Origin: Peteryoungia ipomoeae
Lineage (GTDB): Bacteria; Pseudomonadota; Alphaproteobacteria; Rhizobiales; Rhizobiaceae
Length of the DNA: 64,000 nucleotides
Direction: 5' to 3'
Assembly (NCBI RefSeq): GCF_004912165.1
Contig: NZ_STGV01000008.1
Coordinates: 62,001-126,000, forward strand
In this document: one piece after another, positions 8,439 to 16,504 of the stretch
Layout of the letters: every line of letters begins with the position of its first letter
Position numbering within the stretch: position 1 is the first letter of the stretch
The notes under the pieces: model-generated
The model's input: only the letters and a program-made list of their open reading frames with translations
Told to the model about the DNA's origin: nothing
The model's database searches: none
Made by a program: the position numbers and the translations under genes

Positions 8439-9236
8439 TTACTCCGCGGCTTCGACGAAGCGGTGGCGTTCGTAGAGGAACTTCAACACGGCTTCGCGGG
8501 ATTTGAGGTAGGTGCGGTCAGCGGCGAGCGCGATGCGATCGCGTGGACGCGGGATCGGGACCTCCAGCACTTCGCCGATGCGGGCGGCCGGACCATTGGT
8601 CATCATGACGATGCGGTCGGAGAGCAGCACGGCCTCGTCGACGTCATGGGTGATCATGATCATCGTATTGCCGAGGCGGGCATGGATCTCCATGACGGCA
8701 TCCTGCAGATGGGCGCGGGTCAGCGCGTCGAGCGCGCCGAAGGGCTCGTCGAGCAGCAGGATCTTTGGCTCCATGGCGAGCGCCCGGGCAATGCCGACGC
8801 GCTGCTTCATGCCGCCGGAGATTTCCGCCGGGCGCTTGTCCTTGGCATGTCCCATCTGGACGAGATCCAGATTGCGCATCACCCAGTCATGCTTTTCCGC
8901 TCTCGTCTTGCGGCCGGCAAAGACCTTGGACACGGCGAGATTGACGTTTTCGTAGACGGTCAGCCAGGGCAGGAGCGAGTGGTTCTGGAAAACGACGGCG
9001 CGTTCCGGGCCGGGGGCGTTGACCTCGACGTTTTCGAGCAGGACGGCACCCGAGGAAACCCGTGTCAGGCCGGCGATCAGGTTGAGCAGGGTGGACTTGC
9101 CGCAGCCGGAATGGCCGATGATCGAGACGAACTCGCCCTTGTCGATGGTCAGGCTGACGTCTTTCAGAACCTCGGTCGTCTGGCCGCCGCGTTCGAAGCT
9201 TTTGTCGATATGGTCGATCTTGAGATAGGCGCTCAT
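8439..9236 (-). CDS. nrtD: Nitrate ABC transporter ATP-binding protein NrtD
   Basis: The 265-residue ABC ATPase energises nitrate/nitrite import. Walker A is GHSGCGKSTLL (about residue 42), Q-loop in VVFQNHSLLPW, signature EISGGMKQRVGIARAL, Walker B ILLLDEPFGALD and the switch histidine in MITHDVDEA. These features match the NrtD/SsuB/TauB group, and the context (nrtA, nrtB, nirB) assigns nitrate. It follows nrtB by 12 bases and precedes nirB by 5 bases. There is no NrtC-type fused ATPase, so NrtD probably forms a homodimer. Confidence 0.93.
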   Translation of the reverse strand: MSAYLKIDHIDKSFERGGQTTEVLKDVSLTIDKGEFVSIIGHSGCGKSTLLNLIAGLTRVSSGAVLLENVEVNAPGPERAVVFQNHSLLPWLTVYENVNLAVSKVFAGRKTRAEKHDWVMRNLDLVQMGHAKDKRPAEISGGMKQRVGIARALAMEPKILLLDEPFGALDALTRAHLQDAVMEIHARLGNTMIMITHDVDEAVLLSDRIVMMTNGPAARIGEVLEVPIPRPRDRIALAADRTYLKSREAVLKFLYERHRFVEAAE

Positions 9237-9248
9237 GGGTTCGTCTCC

Positions 9249-10160
9249 TCAGTTCTTCGCGGTGCCGCGGGTGATGACACTGCCGAGGAGGGCGACGAGC
9301 TTGTCGAGGACAAAGCCGGTCACGCCGATGTAAGCGAGCGCCACGATGATGTCGGAGAGACGCGAGGAGTTCCAGGCATCCCAGATGAAGAAGCCGATGC
9401 CGACGCCGCCGGTGAGCATTTCTGCTGCGACGATGGCGAGCCAGGACAGGCCGATGCCGATGCGAAGGCCGGTGAAGATGTAAGGAGCGGCGGCTGGCAC
9501 CATGATGCGGATGAAGAATTCCAGCGGGTTCAGGCGCAGAACGCGGGCGATGTTGCGATAGTCGTCCGGAATGTTGCGCACGCCGACGGCGGTGTTGATG
9601 ATCACAGGCCAGATCGAGGTGATGAAGATCACGAAGATCGCGGACGGATTGGAATTCTGGAAGGCGGCGAGCGACAGCGGCAGCCATGCGAGCGGCGGCA
9701 CGGTGCGCAGGATCTGGAAGATCGGGTCGAGGCCGCGCATGGCCCAGACCGATTGGCCGACCACGGCGCCGAGGAAGACGCCGACCACGGCGGCAAGACC
9801 AAAACCGATCGCGACACGCTGCAGCGAGATCAGCACGCGCCAGGCAAGGCCGATGTCCTGCGAGCCGTAATCGAAGAAGGGGAAGGCGATCAGGTCATAG
9901 CTGTCGGTCCAGACCTGCGACGGCGCGGGCAGGGAGGCGCCGGGCTGCGAGCAGGCGAGCTGCCAGATGGCAAGCAATGCGACGAGCACGACCAGTGGCG
10001 GAAGCACGTTGCGACAGACGGCTGCCATGGCGTGCTGCATGTCGAACCTGCGGGTGCGGCGCTGTGCCATCATCACGACGGTTGCGCCTTTGTCGGATGC
10101 CTTATGGGCCGCCGCTGCCGGCGTCGCCGTCTGGTCTGCCTTGCGGGCTGTTGCGGTCAT
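9249..10160 (-). CDS. nrtB: Nitrate ABC transporter permease NrtB
   Basis: The 303-residue inner-membrane permease starts at 10160 (MTATARKADQ), preceded by an AGAGGA ribosome site; an upstream ATG at 10196 has no such site. A hydrophilic N-terminus of about 50 residues precedes a first membrane helix (LPPLVVLVALLAIWQLAC). The binding-protein-dependent transport domain follows, with the coupling-helix region VGVRNIPDDYRNIARVLRLN and several helices ending at VALLGSVI. It belongs to the NrtB/SsuC family. It is 106 bases downstream of nrtA, and a GC-rich hairpin lies in that gap. Confidence 0.92.
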   Translation of the reverse strand: MTATARKADQTATPAAAAHKASDKGATVVMMAQRRTRRFDMQHAMAAVCRNVLPPLVVLVALLAIWQLACSQPGASLPAPSQVWTDSYDLIAFPFFDYGSQDIGLAWRVLISLQRVAIGFGLAAVVGVFLGAVVGQSVWAMRGLDPIFQILRTVPPLAWLPLSLAAFQNSNPSAIFVIFITSIWPVIINTAVGVRNIPDDYRNIARVLRLNPLEFFIRIMVPAAAPYIFTGLRIGIGLSWLAIVAAEMLTGGVGIGFFIWDAWNSSRLSDIIVALAYIGVTGFVLDKLVALLGSVITRGTAKN

Positions 10161-10221
10161 GGTGTGGTCCTCTTGGGCGATTGTTGTTCGGTTCATGTCG
10201 AGGGGGGCTCTCCCGGCTGCC

Positions 10222-10251
10222 GCCCTCTCCGCGCAAGCGGGGAGAGGGAGA
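10222..10251. repeat. GC-rich hairpin in the nrtA-nrtB gap
   Basis: CCCTCTCC GCGCAAGC GGGGAGAGGG pairs over eight to nine bases. Its position between the binding-protein gene and the permease gene is where stabilising 3-prime hairpins often raise binding-protein mRNA above the rest of an operon. That role is inference. It may be a degraded RIME-like element. Confidence 0.5.
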
Positions 10252-10266
10252 CTAGGGGCAGGCAAA

Positions 10267-11565
10267 TTACGCCCCTGCCTTGATCGACAGGCTGTCGAGA
10301 TAGGCCTTCGGGTTTTCAGGATCGAAGACCTTGCCGTCGAAGAAGGTTTCCGGTCCGCGCGACGAGGAAGCCGGGATGTCGGCGGCGGCGATGCCGAGAT
10401 CGGCGGCAGCGGCGCGCCAGATGTCCTCGCGGTTGACCTTGTCGACCAGCGCCTTGATGTCGGTGTCGGGAGCGAACTTGCCCCAGCGGATATTTTCGGT
10501 GAGGAACCAGGTGTCGTGGCTCTTGAAGGGATAGGACGCATGGTCCTTCCAGAACTTCATTTCGAGGCCCGAATTCTCGACGATACGGTCATTGCCGTAG
10601 TTGATCGTGCCCTTGAGGCGGCCGGCGACATCCTTCGGCGGCACGTTGAACCACTGGCGCTTGCCGAGGATCGCCGACATTTCCTCCTTGTTGTCCATGC
10701 TGTCGGCCCAGATCTGGGCTTCCATGACGGCCATCATCAGCGCCTTGGCGGCATTCGGGTTCTTCTCGATCCAGTCCGTGCGCAGGCCGAGCGCCTTTTC
10801 CGGGTGGCCTTTCCACAATTCGCCGGTGGTGCAGGCGGTAAAGCCGATGCCCTGGTTGACGAGCTGCTCGTTCCACGGTTCGCCCACACAGAAGGCATCC
10901 ATGTTGCCGACCTTCATGTTGGCAACCATCTGCGGCGGCGGCACGACGATGGTGGAGACATCCTTGTCCGGATCGATGCCGCCGGCGGCCAGCCAATAGC
11001 GGATCCAGAGATCGTGGGTGCCGCCGGGGAAGGTCATGGCGACCTTGATCTCGTTGCCGGCCGCCTTCTTGGCGGCAAAAGCGTCCTTCAATTTTGAAGC
11101 GTCGAGCTGGACACCGGTTTCGGCATATTCCTTGGCGACCGAAATGCCCTGGCTGTCCAGGTTGAGGCGGGCAATGATCGACATCGGCACGGGGACGCTG
11201 TTCTGCGTCACCTTGCCGGTTTCCATCAGATACGGCATCGGCGTCAGGATATGGGCGCCGTCAATGCCATTCGCCTCGCCGCCCAGCACGAGATTGTCGC
11301 GGGTGGCGCCCCAGGAGGCCTGTTTCAACACCTCTACATCGGGAAGCCCGTGCTTTTCGAAGAGGCCCTTTTCCTTGGCGATGATCAGCGGTGCGGCATC
11401 GGTGAGGGCGATGAAGCCAAGCTTGACGCCGGTCACCTCTGGGCCGGCGGTTGCCGCAAAGGCACCGGATGGAAATGCCATGCGTGCTGCAGTGACGAGT
11501 GCGGCGGCAGAGCTCACCTTGAGGATCTGGCGGCGGCTGAAGCCCATTCCTGTAGTCTTCGTCAT
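10267..11565 (-). CDS. nrtA: Nitrate ABC transporter substrate-binding protein NrtA
   Basis: The 432-residue periplasmic nitrate-binding protein starts at 11565 (MTKTTGMGFSRRQILKVSSA) after a GAGGGAA ribosome site. The twin arginine in FSRRQILK followed by a hydrophobic stretch and AFA indicates Tat export. The mature part is the NrtA/CmpA family: VKLGFIALTDAAPLIIAKEKGLFEKHG, the SWGATRDNL and AHILTPMPYLM segments, and CVGEPWNEQLV. It is the first gene of the operon. Its 5-prime leader contains a sigma-54 promoter, hexaloop hairpins and an intrinsic terminator (separate entries), so transcription of the whole operon is probably gated by NasT. Confidence 0.94.
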   Translation of the reverse strand: MTKTTGMGFSRRQILKVSSAAALVTAARMAFPSGAFAATAGPEVTGVKLGFIALTDAAPLIIAKEKGLFEKHGLPDVEVLKQASWGATRDNLVLGGEANGIDGAHILTPMPYLMETGKVTQNSVPVPMSIIARLNLDSQGISVAKEYAETGVQLDASKLKDAFAAKKAAGNEIKVAMTFPGGTHDLWIRYWLAAGGIDPDKDVSTIVVPPPQMVANMKVGNMDAFCVGEPWNEQLVNQGIGFTACTTGELWKGHPEKALGLRTDWIEKNPNAAKALMMAVMEAQIWADSMDNKEEMSAILGKRQWFNVPPKDVAGRLKGTINYGNDRIVENSGLEMKFWKDHASYPFKSHDTWFLTENIRWGKFAPDTDIKALVDKVNREDIWRAAAADLGIAAADIPASSSRGPETFFDGKVFDPENPKAYLDSLSIKAGA

Positions 11566-11600
11566 TGTCGTTTTTCCCTCTGGTGCGTGACGGAGATCGG

Positions 11601-11637
11601 AAAACAAAAAAACGCCGCGTGGTGACTGCAATCGCGG
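11601..11637 (-). terminator. Leader terminator upstream of nrtA (NasT-controlled attenuator)
   Basis: On the minus strand CCGCG (11637-11633) pairs with CGCGG (11619-11615), followed by CGTTTTTTTGTTTTC. It lies 36 bases upstream of the nrtA start, inside the transcribed leader, where termination would switch off the operon. The GAACGCGG segment of the upstream hairpin (11687-11706) could pair with its left arm, giving a plausible antiterminator. Confidence 0.72.
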
Positions 11638-11662
11638 GATGGGAGGATCCAGCATGCAAAAA

Positions 11663-11685
11663 CCAAGCGACGTCGATGTCTCTGG
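11663..11685 (-). promoter_or_regulatory. Hexaloop hairpin, candidate second NasT (ANTAR) target in the nrtA leader
   Basis: Minus strand CCAGAGAC-ATCGAC-GTCGCTTGG: three closing pairs next to the loop, one mismatch, two more pairs and a bulge. The six-base loop ATCGAC has A at position 1 and G at position 4, the known ANTAR loop signature. It is 29 bases after the first such hairpin, longer than the usual linker, so its role is less certain. Confidence 0.45.
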
Positions 11686-11686
11686 T

Positions 11687-11706
11687 GAACGCGTATTGCC
11701 GCGTTC
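11687..11706 (-). promoter_or_regulatory. Seven-base-pair leader hairpin with hexaloop GCAATA
   Basis: Minus strand GAACGCG-GCAATA-CGCGTTC is perfectly paired. The loop is six bases but lacks the A1/G4 signature. Its arms are complementary to arms of the downstream terminator (CCGCG/CGCGG), so it is a candidate competing structure in the attenuation switch. Confidence 0.5.
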
Positions 11707-11714
11707 GTTTGTTT

Positions 11715-11732
11715 CCGGTCGCCGTTGACCGG
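11715..11732 (-). promoter_or_regulatory. Hexaloop hairpin P1, NasT (ANTAR) target in the nrtA leader
   Basis: Minus strand CCGGTC-AACGGC-GACCGG: a perfect six-base-pair stem with loop AACGGC carrying A1 and G4, exactly the recognition pattern of ANTAR antiterminators. It begins within a few bases of the expected transcription start of the sigma-54 promoter at 11746-11761. Confidence 0.75.
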
Positions 11733-11745
11733 ATGAATTTAGTAA

Positions 11746-11761
11746 CGCAAGCTCCGTGCCA
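11746..11761 (-). promoter_or_regulatory. Sigma-54 promoter of the nitrate operon
   Basis: Minus strand TGGCACGGAGCTTGCG (preceded by C) matches the RpoN consensus TGGCACG-N4-TTGC completely at both the -24 GG and -12 GC elements. Start of transcription is expected near 11735, giving a leader of about 170 bases before nrtA. NtrC control is the usual arrangement; only degenerate upstream candidate sites were seen between 11840 and 11915. Confidence 0.8.
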
Positions 11762-11914
11762 GTTTGGAAATCTGCAGCTAGCTCGTTGAAAATTCAGGGT
11801 TTAAATTCCAACGTTGAAGCTGGTCGAGGATATCAGGAGGATTTGGAAGCGGTGCAAAAATAGGCAAATGCGCCGCGATGCTACGAAATCGCGCTGTTGC
11901 TTTGTGCAGCGCAC

Positions 11915-13189
11915 TCAGTCTTCGGTGGTGTCGGATGGCGTCTGGGTTCGGGATCTGACGGCAAAGGCCCGCACGTAATCCTGCATTCGCGCGGGGTCGA
12001 ACACGTGTCCATCAAGGAAACGGTCATCCTCGGTTGCGCCGCCTATCAGATCCTGTGCGTGGGACAAATCCTCTTTCCTGCCGAGGGCAGTTTCGTAGAG
12101 GTCGCCGCGGAAGGCGTCTGTCGCGGCTGCCATGCCGGTTTCGCTAAAACGCACCTGGCCCCAGCGCAGCATCTGGCTGTAGATCCAGAGGGCCTGGGTC
12201 TTTCGCGGATAGTTTGCAGCCTTGCGGTGAAAGACGAAGTAGTCCGGAACGATGCGGCGGGTGCCGCGCGCATCGACGCTGAATTCGCCGGCCAGTGCCC
12301 GGCGGATGATGTCTTCGGGGGCGGCGATGTAGCGGGGCGCTGAAAGGATTTCGGCAAGGTGGACGTGGTTCTCAGGTCTGTCGCACCAGCGTGCTGCCTG
12401 GTCGAGGGCAAGAAGCAGGCGGCTCGCGGTGTCGGCATTCGCATTCGCCCATTCCGGACGCATTCCCAAGACCTTCTCGGGGGCAGAGGGCCAGATGTCC
12501 TGCTTGGCGGCGACAATGCGCCCGACGCCGCGCTCCGACGCCACCATGTTCCAGGGCGCGCCAACGCAGAAGCCGTCAATCGCGCCGGCTGAAAGAGCAT
12601 CCGCGACGAGTGGGGGCGGGACGACAACCAGTTTAACATCCCTGTCCGGATCAATGCCGCCGGCCGCCAGCCAATAGCGGAACTCGTAATTGTGCGAGGA
12701 GAAGGGGTAGGTCATGCCAAGCGTCAGCGGCGGCTCCCCGGCTTCACGCATCCGCTCGACGACGGCGGCCATGGCCTTGGCGCATTCAAGCGCGCCGGCG
12801 GTCTCCGGCAAGCCCGTCTCTTCGGTCATCCGTTCAAAGAGGCGGAGCGAAAGCGTGATGGCATTGCCGCCGCGCCCGAGCGAGAAGGGCGTGATTGTCG
12901 GCGAGGGGTTGGAGCCAAGGCCGAGCATGGAGGCGACCGGCATTGGTGAAAGCATATGGGCAATGTCAAATTGCCGGAAGGCAAGGCGATCCCTGACATT
13001 CGCCCAGGAGACGTCCTTGACAAGATCGAGCGTGAGGCCTTCGCGCGCGGCAAATCCCAGTTCGGCGGCAACGATCAGAATGGATGCATCCATCAGCGGG
13101 ATGAAACCGGCGCGCAGCGTCTTTTGCTCGCCACCATGGCGCAGGCTCGATCCGCCTGCCGGAGCGCCATCGCCGCTTTCGTTGATCAT
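11915..13189 (-). CDS. nasS: Nitrate sensor NasS (cytoplasmic NrtA-like protein)
   Basis: The 424-residue protein is homologous to NrtA (LRAGFIPLMDASILIVAAELGFAAREGL, IAHMLSPMPVAS, FCVGAPWNMVASERG) but has no signal peptide, as expected for NasS. That cytoplasmic sensor binds nitrate or nitrite and, without ligand, sequesters NasT. Start chosen at the ATG at 13189 because GAGGTGAG lies six bases upstream; a GTG nine bases earlier is possible. It is 34 bases downstream of nasT, in the same transcript, and 349 bases upstream of nrtA. Confidence 0.9.
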   Translation of the reverse strand: MINESGDGAPAGGSSLRHGGEQKTLRAGFIPLMDASILIVAAELGFAAREGLTLDLVKDVSWANVRDRLAFRQFDIAHMLSPMPVASMLGLGSNPSPTITPFSLGRGGNAITLSLRLFERMTEETGLPETAGALECAKAMAAVVERMREAGEPPLTLGMTYPFSSHNYEFRYWLAAGGIDPDRDVKLVVVPPPLVADALSAGAIDGFCVGAPWNMVASERGVGRIVAAKQDIWPSAPEKVLGMRPEWANANADTASRLLLALDQAARWCDRPENHVHLAEILSAPRYIAAPEDIIRRALAGEFSVDARGTRRIVPDYFVFHRKAANYPRKTQALWIYSQMLRWGQVRFSETGMAAATDAFRGDLYETALGRKEDLSHAQDLIGGATEDDRFLDGHVFDPARMQDYVRAFAVRSRTQTPSDTTED

Positions 13190-13223
13190 CTGTCTCACCT
13201 CGGCTGCTCCAGCTTGCTTGGGG

Positions 13224-13811
13224 TCATGACAACATCGCCGCTGCCGTCACCACGCTCTGGGCGATGTCGGCCAGTTTCTTCTTTTCGTTCATGGCGGTCT
13301 GGCGCATCAGGTTGAAGGCTTCTTCCTCAGAGATCCCCCTCAGTTTCATCAGGATGCCTTTTGCCCGTTCGATAACTTTCCGTTCTTCCAGTGCCGACCT
13401 TGCATCGGCGAGTTCGCGCTGAAGGCGACTGAAGGCATTGAATCGGCTGACCGCCATATCGAGGATGGGTTTGACCCGCTCCTTGCGCAGTCCGTCGACG
13501 ACATAGGCCGAAACGCCCGCGTCTACGGCAGCCTCGATCGAGGCGGAATCGGAACGGTCGACAAACATGGCGATCGGGCGACTGACAGAGCGCGTCAGTT
13601 GGAACAGATGCTCCATCATATCCCGATTGGGGTTTTCGATGTCGATGATGATGACATCGGGCGAAAGGGTCTCGACGATGCGGGCAATGCCATTCACCTC
13701 GTGCACCACGGTCACCCGGGTATGCCCTGCTTCATGCAGGCCGCCCTCGATGATGGCCGCACGCACGGCGTTTTCATCGATGACAAGAATGGTGAGGTCG
13801 AGATGGCTCAT
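13224..13811 (-). CDS. nasT: Nitrate-responsive antitermination regulator NasT (receiver-ANTAR)
   Basis: The 195-residue RNA-binding antiterminator starts at 13811 (MSHLDLTILVIDENAVRAAI). The upstream in-frame extension is rejected because it lacks receiver character. Residues 5-120 are receiver-like, keeping the acidic DE pair and the aspartate of VIIIDIENPN, but the usual lysine of the KP loop is replaced (AYVVDGL), so it probably works as an unphosphorylated docking domain for NasS. Residues about 135-190 form a coiled coil plus ANTAR three-helix domain (ERKVIERAKGILMKLRGIS, EEEAFNLMRQTAM). Its predicted RNA targets are in the nrtA leader. Confidence 0.92.
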   Translation of the reverse strand: MSHLDLTILVIDENAVRAAIIEGGLHEAGHTRVTVVHEVNGIARIVETLSPDVIIIDIENPNRDMMEHLFQLTRSVSRPIAMFVDRSDSASIEAAVDAGVSAYVVDGLRKERVKPILDMAVSRFNAFSRLQRELADARSALEERKVIERAKGILMKLRGISEEEAFNLMRQTAMNEKKKLADIAQSVVTAAAMLS

Positions 13812-14001
13812 GCAGGAATTGATGACGCAATGCAGCATGATTGGCAATCGGGCTGCATAAAAAATAGTTCCGGCCTCGGCGTGCTTAAAAATTGCGCTTT
13901 TGCCCATTGGGCCGATACAGGGAAAAGCTGTGTATCGCCCACTTGTCTCTGGAGCGGCTGTCATATTGTCTTAGTAAGCAAAGCACGCTCAGGTGCCCCG
14001 A

Positions 14002-15069
14002 ATGGCAAGCGTGTCTGCGGGCAAGCCTTTGTTCTACGTGGGGAGTATCGAGACAGTGCAGCCGACGTCGTTCGTCAGTGCGAAAATGGTGGCGGAGCGC
14101 GCAGGCGTATCTCGCTCGGCTGTGTCGCGAACCTTCACAGACGGCGCCAGCGTTTCCGAGGAAACGCGGAAGAAGGTGCTGGAGGCCGCCGAAGCGCTTG
14201 GTTATCACGTCAACCATCTGGCTCGGCAGTTGCGCGAACGGAGCAATATTGTCTGCCTGATCGTTTCGGATGTGACGACACCGGTGCGGGCGGCACTGCT
14301 CGACAGTCTCACCCGCAGGCTTCAGGCGGCAGGAAAAATTACAGTCGTCTTGAACACCGAAAGCGACGAGGCGAGTGTCGGGCGGGCACTGAAGTTGACC
14401 TTGCATTACCGCGCGGACGCAACTGTCGTCTTGTCCGGGACGCCGTCGTCGTCTCTGGTCCAAACCGCGCTGGCCAACGGGCAGCAGGTTATCCTTATCA
14501 ATCGCGATGACCGTCTTGACGGTTGCGAAAACGTCGGTGTCGACAATGCGATTGCGGCAAGAGAAGCGCTTTTCCTGCTACGCAGGGCCGGATGTGAGCG
14601 CATCGGTCTTTTGACATCCGCCGCAAGCACGCCAAGCCTGATTGCGCGAGAGCGGCACTTCTTCGATGCGGCGGAGCGGGAAGGCCTGTCCATCAGCCTC
14701 TGGAAAGAAGGGCCGACCACCTATCGGTCAGGCTATGATGCAGCGCTCAAGATGTTTGCGCGCTCGCAAGCGCCAGATGGCGTGTTCTGCGTGACGGATC
14801 TTCTGGCGCTCGGGTTCATGGATGCGGCGCGCCACGCCTTCGGGCTCCGCATCCCGCAGGATCTGTGCCTTGTCGGCTTCGACAATATCGAAGAGGCGGG
14901 TTGGCAGTCCTATCAATTGACCACGTTCGAGCAGCCGCTGGACCGGATGGCGCGCCATGTGGTCGATCTGCTGTCGTTGCCGGAGGCGCTCGGCTCCTCT
15001 GATCGGGCCGCTGCGGTCTTTGAGCCGGTGCCGATCTGGCGGCAGTCTGTCCGGTCCCATCCCGCGTGA
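14002..15069 (+). CDS. LacI-family transcriptional regulator
   Basis: The 355-residue repressor or activator probably controls the adjacent importer/hydrolase operon. The helix-turn-helix at residues about 26-70 (VSAKMVAERAGVSRSAVSRT ... VSEETRKKVLEAAEALGYHVN) is followed by the hinge and a sugar-binding-protein-like effector domain (IVCLIVSDVTTPVRAALLDS to FDNIEEAGWQSYQLTTFEQP). The N-terminus is about 20 residues longer than usual before the HTH. The start at ATG 14002 (GTG at 13993 is the alternative) has AGG eight bases upstream. It is divergent from nasT and followed by two copies of a dyad that could be its operators. Confidence 0.9.
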   Translation: MASVSAGKPLFYVGSIETVQPTSFVSAKMVAERAGVSRSAVSRTFTDGASVSEETRKKVLEAAEALGYHVNHLARQLRERSNIVCLIVSDVTTPVRAALLDSLTRRLQAAGKITVVLNTESDEASVGRALKLTLHYRADATVVLSGTPSSSLVQTALANGQQVILINRDDRLDGCENVGVDNAIAAREALFLLRRAGCERIGLLTSAASTPSLIARERHFFDAAEREGLSISLWKEGPTTYRSGYDAALKMFARSQAPDGVFCVTDLLALGFMDAARHAFGLRIPQDLCLVGFDNIEEAGWQSYQLTTFEQPLDRMARHVVDLLSLPEALGSSDRAAAVFEPVPIWRQSVRSHPA

Positions 15070-15077
15070 TCCTCTCC

Positions 15078-15093
15078 TTGCACATGTGTGCAA
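15078..15093. promoter_or_regulatory. Candidate LacI-type operator 1
   Basis: TTGCACATGTGTGCAA is a 16-base dyad with seven perfectly paired bases per arm around a TG centre. It is nine bases after the regulator stop and 260 bases before the binding-protein gene. A 13/16 match occurs at 15157-15172 in inverted orientation. Confidence 0.6.
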
Positions 15094-15156
15094 TGCTTCA
15101 CTGTCATCAAAGCTTTGCGTTGCTCCGGTAGGCGTGTCCTGCCGATAGAAGTTCGG

Positions 15157-15172
15157 TTGCAATCATGTGCAG
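15157..15172. promoter_or_regulatory. Candidate LacI-type operator 2
   Basis: TTGCAATCATGTGCAG read on the minus strand is CTGCACATGATTGCAA, matching operator 1 at 13 of 16 positions. The 79-base spacing is about 7.5 helical turns. A palindrome CAAAGCTTTG lies between them at 15108-15117. The rest of the 283-base gap holds no ORF that I can support. Confidence 0.5.
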
Positions 15173-15352
15173 CCGGACTGCGACCACTGCTTGTGTTGTG
15201 CTGTCGATCGGTGGCCCTCATCGTGTCGAGGGTCTCGCTCAGAGCGGATGGCGGCGGCGGTCAGTTGTCATCCTTTGGTGCAAACCGGCTCTCGTCCACC
15301 TGACCGTCGCCCTGTGCCCGGCTCTTGCCCCGGCCACCTCTTGGAGATGACG

Positions 15353-16504
15353 ATGAAGCGTCGCGCCTTTTTGATTTCTACCGCCAGCTCCGTGGCTGGA
15401 ATGATGCTCTTGCCGAAGCTTTCCTTCGCGGCTGAAGGTCAGATCGACTGGTACACCGGTTCGGACAGCAATGTTCTCGACTTCTGGACCAATACGTTGA
15501 AGCCTGCCTTCGAGGCAGCCAATGCCGGTGTCAAACTCAATCTGGTCGATGCCGGTGACAATGCCGGCATCCAGGCGATTGCCGAACGGGCCATGGCCGC
15601 CATGCAGACGAAGACCGATCCGCAGGCCGATTATTTCGAGCACACCGATCCCCGCCTGCCGAAGGGGGCAATCGAAGCCGGTCTCTACGTCAATTTGAAA
15701 GAGGCTGGCCTGTCGAACTATGCCAAGGTCAATCCGCTTGCCTATGACAGCGATTATAGCCTGCCGTATCGCGGTTCGCAGGTGCTTCTTGCCTACGACA
15801 CGACGAAGCTTTCGCCAGCCGATGCCCCGAGGACCTGGGATGCTCTTGTCAGCTGGATCAAGGCCAATCCGGGCCAGTTCGTCTACAACCGTCCCGACAA
15901 GGGCGGTTCCGGCGGCAATTTCGTCCGTCGCGCCATACATCAGGCCAATGGTCTCGATCCGAAGGCCTTTACCGTCGACAATTATACCGAGGCCTTCGGC
16001 AATGAAGCGCTTGGCAAGGCCTGGGACATCCTGAAGGATCTCGCGCCGGCTCTCTACGACAACGGTGCCTATTCTTCCGGCAACACCCAGTCGATCCAGC
16101 TTCTGGCGCAGGGTGTCGTCACCATGACGCCAGTTTGGTCCGACCAGGTGCTGCAGGCGATCGCCCAAGGTGTATTGCCGGAAACGACTGGCATCGTGCA
16201 GTTGCAGGATCTGGCGCTGTGCGGCAATTTCTCGCGCGCTGTCGTTCTTGCCCATGGCAAGAACCGCGATGCCGCCCTCAAGCTTGCTGACTTCATCCTC
16301 ACGGAAGAGATTCAAGGGGCTATCCTGACCGAACTCGGCGGCTTCCCGGGTGTGGCCTGGGACCATGTCTCCGCTGACCTTCGCGCCAAGTTTGCCGATA
16401 TCATTCCGGCCTCGATTCCAACCTTCCCGGCTGGCGCCTGGGAGACGGCAGTCAATGACGGCTGGTATCGGAATGTCGCCCCGAGCATCGACCGCAAAGC
16501 GTGA
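15353..16504 (+). CDS. ABC transporter periplasmic substrate-binding protein (YnjB/family-1-like)
   Basis: The 383-residue binding protein starts at 15353 (MKRRAFLISTASSVAGMMLL): GGAG sits six bases upstream, whereas the ATG at 15347 touches the ribosome site. KRRAFL plus a hydrophobic stretch ending FAA suggests Tat or Sec export. The mature part begins EGQIDWYTGSDSNVLDFW and has the two-lobe extracellular solute-binding fold (LPYRGSQVLLAYDTTKL, TPVWSDQVLQAIAQG, FILTEEIQGAILTELGG). This class includes binding proteins for iron, polyamines, phosphonates and organophosphates, so the ligand cannot be fixed by family. The downstream phosphodiesterase and phosphatase point to a phosphodiester. 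The stop overlaps the next gene by four bases. Confidence 0.85.
   Translation: MKRRAFLISTASSVAGMMLLPKLSFAAEGQIDWYTGSDSNVLDFWTNTLKPAFEAANAGVKLNLVDAGDNAGIQAIAERAMAAMQTKTDPQADYFEHTDPRLPKGAIEAGLYVNLKEAGLSNYAKVNPLAYDSDYSLPYRGSQVLLAYDTTKLSPADAPRTWDALVSWIKANPGQFVYNRPDKGGSGGNFVRRAIHQANGLDPKAFTVDNYTEAFGNEALGKAWDILKDLAPALYDNGAYSSGNTQSIQLLAQGVVTMTPVWSDQVLQAIAQGVLPETTGIVQLQDLALCGNFSRAVVLAHGKNRDAALKLADFILTEEIQGAILTELGGFPGVAWDHVSADLRAKFADIIPASIPTFPAGAWETAVNDGWYRNVAPSIDRKA

Noticed and set aside
8427..10283. Long open frame of 618 codons on the plus strand opposite nrtD and nrtB
   Set aside because: It is antisense to well-supported nrt genes, has low-complexity His/Asp/Gly composition and no ribosome site; a GC-rich codon-position artefact.
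11840..11914. NtrC binding sites upstream of the sigma-54 promoter
   Set aside because: Only degenerate TGCA-containing dyads are present; none matches the consensus well enough to annotate.
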